A program made the position numbers and the translations under genes. A stretch of DNA of 18,968 nucleotides from Candidatus Brocadiia bacterium (GTDB lineage: Bacteria > Planctomycetota > PUPC01 > DSUN01): assembly GCA_016782825.1 (NCBI GenBank), contig JADHXT010000020.1, forward strand, positions 1-18,968, written 5' to 3'. Shown here piece after piece: positions 7,601 to 18,485 of this stretch; within the stretch, counting starts at the first letter, position 1, and each line of letters opens with the position of its first letter. The notes beneath the pieces are model-generated. The model made no database searches, was not told the DNA's origin, and saw only the letters and a list, made by a program, of their open reading frames with translations.

Positions 7601-9160
7601 CTACTCGTCCGGCCGTCGGACGGCGATGCGGCTGATGAAGAGGTCGCCGCGCGTGGCGGCGAGGCGGAAGTCACAGCCGTTGGCGCGGCCCGCGAAGCGT
7701 GCGTGGGGCAGGCGGACGCTGACCTGCTTCCAGGTGTTGGTCGCGCCGGTCTTCTGGTGATGGGCGGTTCGGAAGCGCTGCGGGATGCCCTGGAGCGTGG
7801 CGTCGGCGGAATCGTACTGGAGGGTCCAGGACTCGCAGCCGGCGTCGTAGTAGTCGAGGGTCACGACCATGGGTTCGTCGGTGTCGCAGGCGAAGAAGAG
7901 ATCGACGTCGAAGTAGAGATAGCGGTTCGTCTCGGAGAATCGGTTTGGGAGGGTGGCGAAGGTCTGGCGGCCGGCGACCTGACGAATCTCGACGGGGCCG
8001 TCGCCCTGGGCCTGGGGCACGAGGCGAAGCCCCTTGCTCTCGGCCGGGGTGACGGCGACGACCTTCGGCGCGGCTTGGGTCATGGGCCGCTCGATGCGGT
8101 GGCGGCGGTGGAAGAGGTCGGCGTAGCGGCGGGTCAGCTCGATGTATTGCCGGCCGTACTCCTTCGAGTGGCAGACGTCGGTGCCCTCGTGGAACTCGTT
8201 CCACGTCTCCACGTGGACGACGCTCGCGCGCGTGGCGGGGTCGAGGGCGAGCAGCTTCTCCCACGACCATCGGTAGAAGGCACCGTCCGCGCGTTTCCGC
8301 ACCAGCGGGGTGCGGCCGGGCACGGCGGAGTGGTCGTAGCCGGGGCCGACGGCCGCGGTTTCGAGCAGCCGCGGCATCAGCGCTCCGCCCCACTGGTAGA
8401 CGCTGTCGGCCCGGCCCGGCCATTCGGGCTTCTTGACGAGGAAGAGGTCGCAGCCGAAGGTCTCACGGAAGCGTCGGCGGGTGACGGGGAAGAGCTTGGC
8501 GTCCACGGCCTTGGCGAAGGCGGCGGCGTAGAGGAACACGATGGGCCGGCCGTTGATGCACGCGCGGTGCTGGGGCGGGATGAGGGAGAAGGCATCGCGG
8601 ATCGTGGCGAAGAACCAGCGGCGGCCCGCCTCGGCCGTCAGGTCCACGTGAATGCCCGGGGCGTTGTGCCGCAGGGTCGAGGTGTCGTAGAAGAGGCCGA
8701 TGGCGGGCGGCGTCTTGCCTTCCTTCAGGAGACGCTCGCGGGCCTCGACGAGCGGCGGCAGCCCCTCGTTCGACCAGTTCCCCTTCGCGCCCGGAGTGCC
8801 CCAGTAGACGGGCAGCACGATGTCGATGCCCGCGTCGATCATGTCGGCGAGCTGCTGGCGGTGCCACGCGACGCGCCGGGTGGAGAAGCCTTCGAGGGTC
8901 GGCGGATGATCGGTCAGCGCGTCGCTGCCATCGCCGTTGCGGAGGTGCATGCCGCTGTCGGCGTCGTACCAGTAGAAGTAGGACGTGGCGACGAGCGGCT
9001 GGCCGGCCTTGAAGGTCGGGGCCTCGGCACCGTGTCGCAGGAAGGCTCCGGGCGCGGGCGGCGGCTTCCAGTCGTCGGGCAGGCCGGCGGCGAGGCAGGC
9101 GCTGGCCAACGAGGCCATGATGGCTGTACAGGTCGCAGTCACGGCGGGAGGATTCATCAT
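7601..9160 (-). CDS. Secreted DUF5010/GH99-like glycosidase-type protein
   Basis: A protein of 519 residues read from ATG 9160; ATG 9157 or 9172 are alternatives, and no Shine-Dalgarno site is well spaced. The N-terminus has a moderate hydrophobic stretch (AIMASLASACLAAG), probably a signal peptide. The main domain resembles the DUF5010 family, itself related to GH99/GH71-type TIM barrels: VATSYFYWYD, NGDGSDALTDHPP, WHRQQLADMIDAGIDIVLP with VYWG, and near the domain end HVETWNEFHEGTDV, with acidic residues like those of the GH99 and WbsX-type proteins. The last 150 residues look like a β-sandwich carbohydrate-binding module. A polysaccharide-degrading role is likely, but the substrate is unknown and the family assignment is from motif memory. 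It converges with the metallopeptidase gene, with only 20 bases between stop codons. Confidence 0.75.
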   Translation of the reverse strand: MMNPPAVTATCTAIMASLASACLAAGLPDDWKPPPAPGAFLRHGAEAPTFKAGQPLVATSYFYWYDADSGMHLRNGDGSDALTDHPPTLEGFSTRRVAWHRQQLADMIDAGIDIVLPVYWGTPGAKGNWSNEGLPPLVEARERLLKEGKTPPAIGLFYDTSTLRHNAPGIHVDLTAEAGRRWFFATIRDAFSLIPPQHRACINGRPIVFLYAAAFAKAVDAKLFPVTRRRFRETFGCDLFLVKKPEWPGRADSVYQWGGALMPRLLETAAVGPGYDHSAVPGRTPLVRKRADGAFYRWSWEKLLALDPATRASVVHVETWNEFHEGTDVCHSKEYGRQYIELTRRYADLFHRRHRIERPMTQAAPKVVAVTPAESKGLRLVPQAQGDGPVEIRQVAGRQTFATLPNRFSETNRYLYFDVDLFFACDTDEPMVVTLDYYDAGCESWTLQYDSADATLQGIPQRFRTAHHQKTGATNTWKQVSVRLPHARFAGRANGCDFRLAATRGDLFISRIAVRRPDE

Positions 9161-9167
9161 GCTGCAC

Positions 9168-9196
9168 AACATACCTCTTGCGGTCCACTCGCGCAA
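9168..9196 (-). promoter_or_regulatory. Weak promoter candidate giving a leaderless mRNA
   Basis: On the minus strand TTGCGC (9191-9196), 17 bases, TATGTT (9168-9173). The start would be at about 9161, directly at ATG 9160. Matches are only three and four of six, so this is tentative. Confidence 0.2.
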
Positions 9197-9260
9197 GCTC
9201 TCCCTGTGTCTCCGAAGGGCATCACCAAGCCCAGCGGCAGTCGCGGAGAAGGTTTCTTTT

Positions 9261-9289
9261 TTGGAGCGCGGGGGGAGCGCTGGTATAAT
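9261..9289 (+). promoter_or_regulatory. Strong sigma-70 promoter of the Ser/Thr kinase gene
   Basis: TTGGAG (9261-9266), 17 bases, then a perfect TATAAT (9284-9289) preceded by TGG, an extended -10. Transcription should start near 9296, about 74 bases before ATG 9370. Confidence 0.75.
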
Positions 9290-9297
9290 CTAACAAT

Positions 9298-9331
9298 ACG
9301 GGGTTCCCGGCTATTCCCCGTCCTCGGACGG
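9298..9331 (+). other. Two overlapping hairpins at the kinase mRNA 5' end
   Basis: Stem A pairs ACGGGG (9298-9303) with CCCCGT (9316-9321), loop 12 nt. Stem B pairs CCGTCC (9318-9323) with GGACGG (9326-9331), loop about 2-4 nt. They share bases 9318-9321, so they exclude each other. Stem A begins about two bases after the predicted transcription start. Confidence 0.4.
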
Positions 9332-9369
9332 TGAGTCCATAGAAAGAGAGATGCCCCCGGGCAACGCGC

Positions 9370-13077
<3,708 letters not shown>

Positions 13078-13134
13078 GGCGGCGTCTTCCCCCTTCATCC
13101 ATCGGCGCGCCTGGCTGGGTGCCCCCGCGGGCGC

Positions 13135-13902
13135 TCAGTCGCCGAGCGCGTCGAGCAGGTCCTTCCCGCGCGGGCCGAGGCGCCGGATGAGGCGCTGGAG
13201 TGCTTCGCTGCGGATCTGCGACACGCGGCCCTCGGAGACGCCCAGGATGCATCCGATCTGCACCTGTGTGAGCTGCTCGAAGTAGTAGAGCAGCAGGGTG
13301 TAGCGCTGATTCTCCGGCAGCCGCTTGAGCGCGTCGAGGAGCAGGGTGCGCGCCTCGCTGGCCAGGAGCACTTGCATGGGGTCGCCGCTGCGGTCGCTGG
13401 GCCCTCCGGTGCCGCTGCGGTCGAGGGCATCGAGAGAGAGCGGCTCGGGGTGGTCTGCAAAGCGGTGTGCCTCAGCCAGTGCGGCGGTGGAGATGCCGAG
13501 AGCAGCGGCCACCTCGTGGTCGTCGGCCGGGCGGCCTTTGGCCTGCTGGATCTCTTCGGCGGCCGCGCGGGCACGCTGAACGTTGAGGCGGAGCGCTCCG
13601 CGTGCCCAGGCAAACTTGCGCTGGTCGTCGTACATGGCGCCCACGATGCGCCAGCCGGCGAACGTTTCCAGCCGCACGCCATAGGTGGGGTCGAAGCGCT
13701 GAAGGGCCTCGAGGAGGCCCAGGGCTCCTGCGCTGATCAGGTCGTCGAGCGCGGGGCAATCATCCATCGCGCGCCGCACGCGGCGCGCGATGGGGGTGAG
13801 GGCATCGAGGATCGCCTTTGCCTGGCGGGGGCCCCGTCCGATACGCCCCGTGGCCTGGTATTCCTGCCACAGACGGTCGAAGGGGCTGGTGGGCGGCGCC
13901 AC
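13135..13902 (-). CDS. FliA/WhiG-type alternative sigma factor
   Basis: An RNA polymerase sigma factor of 255 residues from GTG 13902, which lies 7 bases past the LptD stop; TTG 13950 or GTG 13947 would overlap that gene by about 40 bases and are less likely. The ribosome site is weak, which fits translational coupling. The N-terminus (FDRLWQEYQATG) matches the start of sigma-28 proteins. Region 2 (about 48-97) has ALDDLISAGALGLLEALQRF and FAGWRIVGAMYDDQRKF, close to the FliA pattern; region 3 follows with GRPADDHEVAAALGIS; region 4 (about 186-240) has LPENQRYTLLLYYFEQLT and a helix-turn-helix VSEGRVSQIRSEAL. The family covers motility sigma FliA and developmental sigma WhiG; no flagellar gene is present here, so the regulon may concern the envelope. 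No anti-sigma gene is adjacent. Confidence 0.88.
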   Translation of the reverse strand: MAPPTSPFDRLWQEYQATGRIGRGPRQAKAILDALTPIARRVRRAMDDCPALDDLISAGALGLLEALQRFDPTYGVRLETFAGWRIVGAMYDDQRKFAWARGALRLNVQRARAAAEEIQQAKGRPADDHEVAAALGISTAALAEAHRFADHPEPLSLDALDRSGTGGPSDRSGDPMQVLLASEARTLLLDALKRLPENQRYTLLLYYFEQLTQVQIGCILGVSEGRVSQIRSEALQRLIRRLGPRGKDLLDALGD

Positions 13903-13909
13903 GGCGATC

Positions 13910-16693
13910 TCAGTAGTCGTACTGCACGTAGTTTTCGGACCCGTCACCAAAGGCGCCGGCGCCGAGCTGGCGGCTGAAGTAGAGCCCGCGGATGAGCTCG
14001 CGCTTGGACATCTTGGGGCGGAGCCGCAGGGCGAGCATCTCGTAGCCGAGCTCGTCGTCGCTCTCGAAGCCGGCTTCGGCGACCCAGTCGCGCAGGTCGC
14101 GGGTGATGTGGAACGACGTGTCGACGCCCTCGCCCCTCTCGGTGTCGTACACGTACTGCATGCTGATGCGCCACTTGGGGCACGGCACGATGCTGATGCG
14201 CGCTCCGTACCGGTTGGCTTCGTTGAGCTCGAACCGCTGCATCAGGATGAGTTCCCACCATTCGCTGGTGTTGATGCGCAGGCCGGTGTTGAAGGCGCCC
14301 ATGCCTTCGTCGGCGCTGCCGCCGTTGGCGAGGTTGAGCTCGAAGTCGTTGTAGACGGTGACGCCGGTGTAGGGGTTGAAGCGTGTGTCGAGACGGAACT
14401 CGACGATCTGGTCGCCGAAGTCGTCGGTCTCGGGGGGCTCGATGCCGGTGAGCAGGGTGCTGGACATCTCGTCGAGCTCGTCGCGGAAATGGGGGTCGCG
14501 ATCGAAGTTGTGGACATTGATCTCGGCGTCGACGTCGAGGAAGTTGACGATGAACTCGCGGCGGATGACTTCGGGCAGCGCGGCGATTTCCTCGGGCGTG
14601 CGTTCCTTGTCTTCCTTGGCGAGGACGTCTTCGGTGAAGATGATCTGCTCGCGGCGGGTCTGCCAGCGGTTGCGCAGGCCGAGGCTGAGCGTGGTGACGC
14701 CTTCGACGGCATCCACGTCACCGAAGGCGATGCCGACGGGGTCGCGGGGGTTGTAGCGCCGCGGGAAGTGGCGATACTTGGCGTCGGCGATGGGCTGGAG
14801 CACGTCGGTGTCGTCGGTGGGCAGCAGCTCGTCGGGTTCGGCGCTGGGCTTGAAGGCGTGCAGCAGGCGAAGCTCGGGCGTGATGATATGGCGGAGGCCC
14901 TTGATCTCGAGCGGCATGAGGCGGGTGCCGAAGAGCCGCAGGGCGTCGGCCTGAGCGTTGTCCCACGTGGTATAAAACTGCGTGGACGCGCGGCCACCGA
15001 GGAGGAAGATGCTGCGCCACTCGTTGCCGCCGCCAATGGACTCGCCGTAGTAGGTCTGGCGGGTGCCGACGAAGGGCTCGATGTCGAAGATGCCGGCCTC
15101 GAAGGGCAGGGCGAGCTCGTGGTAGGTGTTGAAGCGCCAGAAGTCGGCGCCGTCGGCCTCCTCCTCGGCCGGGGTGGAGCGGATGGGGAAGTAGGCGAAG
15201 TTCTCGTCGCGGAGGCGGTTGACGAAGGAGTCGTCTTCGCCCAGGATGGTCTCGAGGTCGTCGCGGTCGCGGAGGTCTTCCCATTTTTCGAGGTTGTCGC
15301 GGTTGCGGGCGCTGTCCTTATCGTCGGGGTCGACGGCGCTGGGCGAGTACAGGAGGGGCATGTCGGAGGGCATGCGGAGGTTGGAGAGCTGGCGGCGGAC
15401 GTAGGCGAGCTCCACGTGGCCCGTGTAGACCAGGCCGCCCCAGATGGGGAGCGAGAAGACGTTGGCGCCGATCTGCGGCAGGTACTCGGTGGTGTCAACC
15501 CATTCGTCGCCTTGCCACCGTGCGTGGGCGTAGGCGGCGAAGGGGCCATCGAAGTACTTGAAGTAGAGGCGGTCTTCGATGGGCTTCTCTTCTTCGTAGT
15601 CCGAGTAGAAGAACTCGCGGCGGAAGCCGGCGTCGGAGTAGTGCTGGAGCTCGGCATCCGCCTCCCAGCCCTGGGTGCCGTCGGGCGCGATGACGTCGTG
15701 CATGTGCTGGAAGCGGGCGCGGAAGCGGTCGGTAGTGCCGTTCTCGAACTCATCGAAGTCGTCGCCGCTGTCGCTGGGCACGTTGTAGAAGTCGAGGCGG
15801 CCGCGGGCGGCGTCGAGGTAGCGGTAGCGCAGGTCGCCGCCATAGGCGAAGCCGCGCTTCGAGTAGTAGTCCATGTTGACGCCCACTTTGCTTTCGAGGA
15901 AGGGGATGATCCCTTCGGGGACGTCGTAGACCACGCGGGTGCGGAGATAGGTGCCGAGGCGCTTGGAGTCGCCGAAGTCGAAGCTCATCTCGGGCCATTC
16001 CCAACTGAGGGGCACGTAGAGCTTGGGCCAGTAGGTGGGGGGGATCCACCAGCCCTGCCAGTTGGGGGCCATGGCGACGCCTTGCACGTGGTAGGTGAGG
16101 CGGCTGAGGACGAGGCGCTCGTCGACGACGAGCTCGATTTCCTTGGCCTTGAAGTAGCTGTGGGGGCGGTGGAAGGTGTTGGGGGTGACGAAGGCGTTGC
16201 CCCGGGCGACGAAATTGAGCACGTCGGTCTGGAGGATTTCGTCGGCCCGGACGCGCCAGGCCACGTCGGTGGGGGTCTCGTGCCACCGGATGTCGCCGTT
16301 GATGAAGAAGGCGCGGTCCATGTCGGTCTTGGCCTTGCCGGTGACGGCATCGACGGTGACGGACCAGTGGACGTAGGCCCGGCTGGTGTTGACGCTGGTG
16401 CGCCCCATGCGGTAGAGCACGTTGCCTTCGAGGTAGGCCTCGCGCTGGTCGGGCCACACGACGGCGGCGTCGGCGGTGACGACGGCGTTTCCGCGTGCGA
16501 GGCGCACGTTGCCCACGGCATAGAGGGTGGTGCCTTCGCGGCCGAACCAGTCGGCGCGCACGACGACTCCTTCCTTCTCGAGTCCGCCCGGCGGCACGGG
16601 CAGGCCGGGAACCATCGGCGCGGCGCCGCGTGCGGCCATCGCGGCCAGGACGAGGAGGAGGGTCACAGGGAGGGTCCACGTCGTCTTGGTCAT
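13910..16693 (-). CDS. lptD: LptD/OstA-like LPS-assembly outer-membrane protein
   Basis: A protein of 927 residues resembling LptD, the β-barrel that with LptE inserts lipopolysaccharide into the outer leaflet. Residues 1-24 are a signal peptide (LPVTLLLVLAAMAARG). Residues of about 40-130 are the OstA/LptA-like jellyroll (LYAVGNVRLARGNAVVTADAAVV, EAYLEGNVLYRMG). From about 240 on, alternating strands rich in Tyr, Phe and Trp fit a large barrel, and the chain ends in aromatic residues (NYVQYDY), as expected of a BAM substrate. It has an acidic insert near 15145-15345. Only one Cys is seen after the signal peptide, so it lacks the disulfide pairs of the E. coli protein. ATG 16693 overlaps the stop of the HD-GYP gene (ATGA), with GAAGG 9 bases upstream. 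It is divergent from the E. coli protein, so the symbol is by domain and fold only. Confidence 0.8.
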   Translation of the reverse strand: MTKTTWTLPVTLLLVLAAMAARGAAPMVPGLPVPPGGLEKEGVVVRADWFGREGTTLYAVGNVRLARGNAVVTADAAVVWPDQREAYLEGNVLYRMGRTSVNTSRAYVHWSVTVDAVTGKAKTDMDRAFFINGDIRWHETPTDVAWRVRADEILQTDVLNFVARGNAFVTPNTFHRPHSYFKAKEIELVVDERLVLSRLTYHVQGVAMAPNWQGWWIPPTYWPKLYVPLSWEWPEMSFDFGDSKRLGTYLRTRVVYDVPEGIIPFLESKVGVNMDYYSKRGFAYGGDLRYRYLDAARGRLDFYNVPSDSGDDFDEFENGTTDRFRARFQHMHDVIAPDGTQGWEADAELQHYSDAGFRREFFYSDYEEEKPIEDRLYFKYFDGPFAAYAHARWQGDEWVDTTEYLPQIGANVFSLPIWGGLVYTGHVELAYVRRQLSNLRMPSDMPLLYSPSAVDPDDKDSARNRDNLEKWEDLRDRDDLETILGEDDSFVNRLRDENFAYFPIRSTPAEEEADGADFWRFNTYHELALPFEAGIFDIEPFVGTRQTYYGESIGGGNEWRSIFLLGGRASTQFYTTWDNAQADALRLFGTRLMPLEIKGLRHIITPELRLLHAFKPSAEPDELLPTDDTDVLQPIADAKYRHFPRRYNPRDPVGIAFGDVDAVEGVTTLSLGLRNRWQTRREQIIFTEDVLAKEDKERTPEEIAALPEVIRREFIVNFLDVDAEINVHNFDRDPHFRDELDEMSSTLLTGIEPPETDDFGDQIVEFRLDTRFNPYTGVTVYNDFELNLANGGSADEGMGAFNTGLRINTSEWWELILMQRFELNEANRYGARISIVPCPKWRISMQYVYDTERGEGVDTSFHITRDLRDWVAEAGFESDDELGYEMLALRLRPKMSKRELIRGLYFSRQLGAGAFGDGSENYVQYDY

Positions 16694-18309
16694 GCTCGTC
16701 TGCCTTCGGTGGAGGGAGCGGCGGTGGGTTCGGGAAGCTCCGGGTCGTCGGTGTCGGCGTCGTTCGCGCCCGCAAGCCGCTCGGCACGGGCGCTGACGAA
16801 GGCCTCGACGATTTCGGGTTCGAATCGGTCTCCTGCATGTCGCCGCAATTCGGCAATGGCCTCCTGTGCGGTGTGTGGCGTGCGATAGGGGCGGTTGGAG
16901 GTGATGGCGTCGAAGGTGTCCACCACGGCCAGGATGCGCGCGCCAAAGGGAATGGCGGGGCCGCGCAGGCCATCGGGGTACCCGCTGCCATCGAGGCGTT
17001 CGTGGTGGTGGCGCACCGTGCGCTGCACGTCATGCAGTCGGTCGCTCCCCATCTGCTTGATGATGCTCTCGCCGATCTGGGGATGGCTGCGGATGTAGGA
17101 CCATTCCTCGAAGGTCAGCCGCCCTTCCTTCGCGAGGATGGCCTCGGGGATGCCGATCTTTCCGATGTCGTGCAGGAGGCCGGCGATTCTGATCTGCTCC
17201 AACTCGTGTTTCGGGCGGCCCATGCGTTCGGCCGTGAGTTGTGCGAGGCGGCTCACACGGGCCGAATGGCCGTAGGTATAGATGTCCTTCGCTTCCACGG
17301 TGGCCACGAGGGTTTCGATGGCTCCCAGGAAGAGGCGCTCCAGATCCTCGAACAGTTGGGCTCGGTGCAACGCCAGGGCCGACTGATGCGAGATGGCCGT
17401 CAGCAGTTGCAGGTCGTGTTCATCGAAGGTGCCCCGACCCGACGAGGTGTCCAGGTAGATGGCCCCGAGGGCGCGGCCCCCCACGTTGAGCGGAGCGCAG
17501 AGCACGGAGCGGGTGTGGTCCACCGCGCTGTCGTCGTCCTGGTAGCGTTCCTCGGCACGGAGGTCCTGACACAGGATGCCGACCCCGCGCTGGATGCACT
17601 CGCGTACGACAGGGCGGCTGACGGGGATGCACGCGATGTCGCCGTCGTCGGACGCGAAGCGGCTGACGACGGGCCCGGTGCTTTCTGCCAGGCCGTCCGC
17701 CAGCACGATGAAGCCGCGCTCGGCTTGCACCACATCGAGCAGGGTGTCAATGGCCACCGTGAGGATGCGCTCGATGCTCTCCTGAGCGTGGATCTGATCG
17801 CCGATAGTGTAAAGAGCAGCGAGGTCGCGTCGGGCACGAGCCAGGCGCCGCTGGGCGTCGGGCTCCGGGTCTGGCTGCCGTGGCTCGGCGGTTGGCCGCT
17901 CGAGGACGGGCAGCAGGAACTGCATCGTGGCCTGTAGGTCCGCGGGGCGGACCACCTGCTCGCCGGCCTCCGCGTGGTCCGTGAGGAGCCCGTCGAGAGG
18001 GTCGCGTGACGGATGGACGATCTCCTCCACCACGAGTGTCACAGGCCCGATGCCAATCTCGTCGCCCTGCTTGAGCACCTGCCGTTTGACCCGCTGGCCA
18101 TTGACGAAGGTGCCGTTGCTCGAGCTCAGGTCGGTGACGACAAGGCTTTCGGCCTGCCCCTCGACCACGCAGTGAAAGCGCGACACTCCCATGTCCAGGA
18201 GTTGCAGGTCGCTTTCACTCGAGCGGCCAACAGAGAGAAGACCCTCCTTGGGCACGACCACCTTCTCGGTCGCGCGCTGTCCTGTCGTCACTCGCAACAC
18301 GGCTCGCAT
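16690..18309 (-). CDS. FHA-GAF-HD-GYP signalling protein
   Basis: A cytosolic regulator of 539 residues. FHA domain at about 1-100: GR (28-29), S43-R-F-H46 and SSSNGTFVNG (62-71), which bind phosphothreonine peptides. GAF domain at about 155-320, a likely small-ligand or redox sensor. HD-GYP domain at about 335-515: HSARVSRLAQL, HDIGK with H380-D381, HHHE (434-437) and LDGSGYPDGL (Y444), all intact, so it should hydrolyse cyclic di-GMP (or a related dinucleotide). The tail after 515 is acidic and disordered. ATG 18309 is chosen because it starts right at the FHA fold; ATG 18402 would add 31 residues without a domain and leave a leader of only about 13 nt. It is first in a three-gene unit, overlapping lptD by four bases, under a strong promoter at 18423-18452. 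Confidence 0.9.
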   Translation of the reverse strand: MRAVLRVTTGQRATEKVVVPKEGLLSVGRSSESDLQLLDMGVSRFHCVVEGQAESLVVTDLSSSNGTFVNGQRVKRQVLKQGDEIGIGPVTLVVEEIVHPSRDPLDGLLTDHAEAGEQVVRPADLQATMQFLLPVLERPTAEPRQPDPEPDAQRRLARARRDLAALYTIGDQIHAQESIERILTVAIDTLLDVVQAERGFIVLADGLAESTGPVVSRFASDDGDIACIPVSRPVVRECIQRGVGILCQDLRAEERYQDDDSAVDHTRSVLCAPLNVGGRALGAIYLDTSSGRGTFDEHDLQLLTAISHQSALALHRAQLFEDLERLFLGAIETLVATVEAKDIYTYGHSARVSRLAQLTAERMGRPKHELEQIRIAGLLHDIGKIGIPEAILAKEGRLTFEEWSYIRSHPQIGESIIKQMGSDRLHDVQRTVRHHHERLDGSGYPDGLRGPAIPFGARILAVVDTFDAITSNRPYRTPHTAQEAIAELRRHAGDRFEPEIVEAFVSARAERLAGANDADTDDPELPEPTAAPSTEGRRA

Positions 18310-18391
18310 AGGCGCCGCTTGCCTCGTATCCGTTCCCGGCCAACTCGTCAGCACAACCCGAACGGACGGGAAGCGAGGATCATTTGTATGG

Positions 18392-18412
18392 CTAGCTGTC
18401 ATGTGCAGCTAG
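18392..18412 (-). other. Inverted repeat at 5' end of HD-GYP mRNA
   Basis: CTAGCTG (18392-18398) and CAGCTAG (18406-18412), a perfect 7-bp stem around a 7-nt spacer. It begins about three bases into the predicted transcript, and its loop holds the upstream ATG at 18402. It could be an mRNA-stabilising hairpin, or a 21-bp operator at the promoter. Confidence 0.5.
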
Positions 18413-18422
18413 TTGCCGAAGG

Positions 18423-18452
18423 ATTATAGCACTTTCGCGGCGGCTGGGTCAA
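18423..18452 (-). promoter_or_regulatory. Strong sigma-70 promoter of the HD-GYP/lptD/sigma unit
   Basis: On the minus strand TTGACC (18447-18452), 18 bases, perfect TATAAT (18423-18428) preceded by TGC, an extended -10. The start would be near 18415. It should drive all three genes leftward, since gaps between them are -4 and +7 bases. Confidence 0.75.
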
Positions 18453-18485
18453 CCATTCCGAGGGATTTTTCGCCGATTCGCTTGC

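Noticed and set aside
9251..9262. T-rich run suggesting a terminator for a rightward transcript
   Set aside because: No GC-rich stem precedes it, and no rightward gene ends there; it borders the -35 of the kinase promoter.
13078..13134. A possible terminator between the converging kinase and sigma genes
   Set aside because: Only a 5-bp GCGCC/GGCGC pairing with a long loop and no T-run on either strand.
13790..16888. A 1032-codon open frame on the plus strand, opposite lptD and the 3' end of the HD-GYP gene
   Set aside because: Its product is almost only Val, Gly, Ala, Glu and Asp with no domain, as expected for the antisense of GC-rich code; the opposite strand has clear LptD and HD-GYP motifs.
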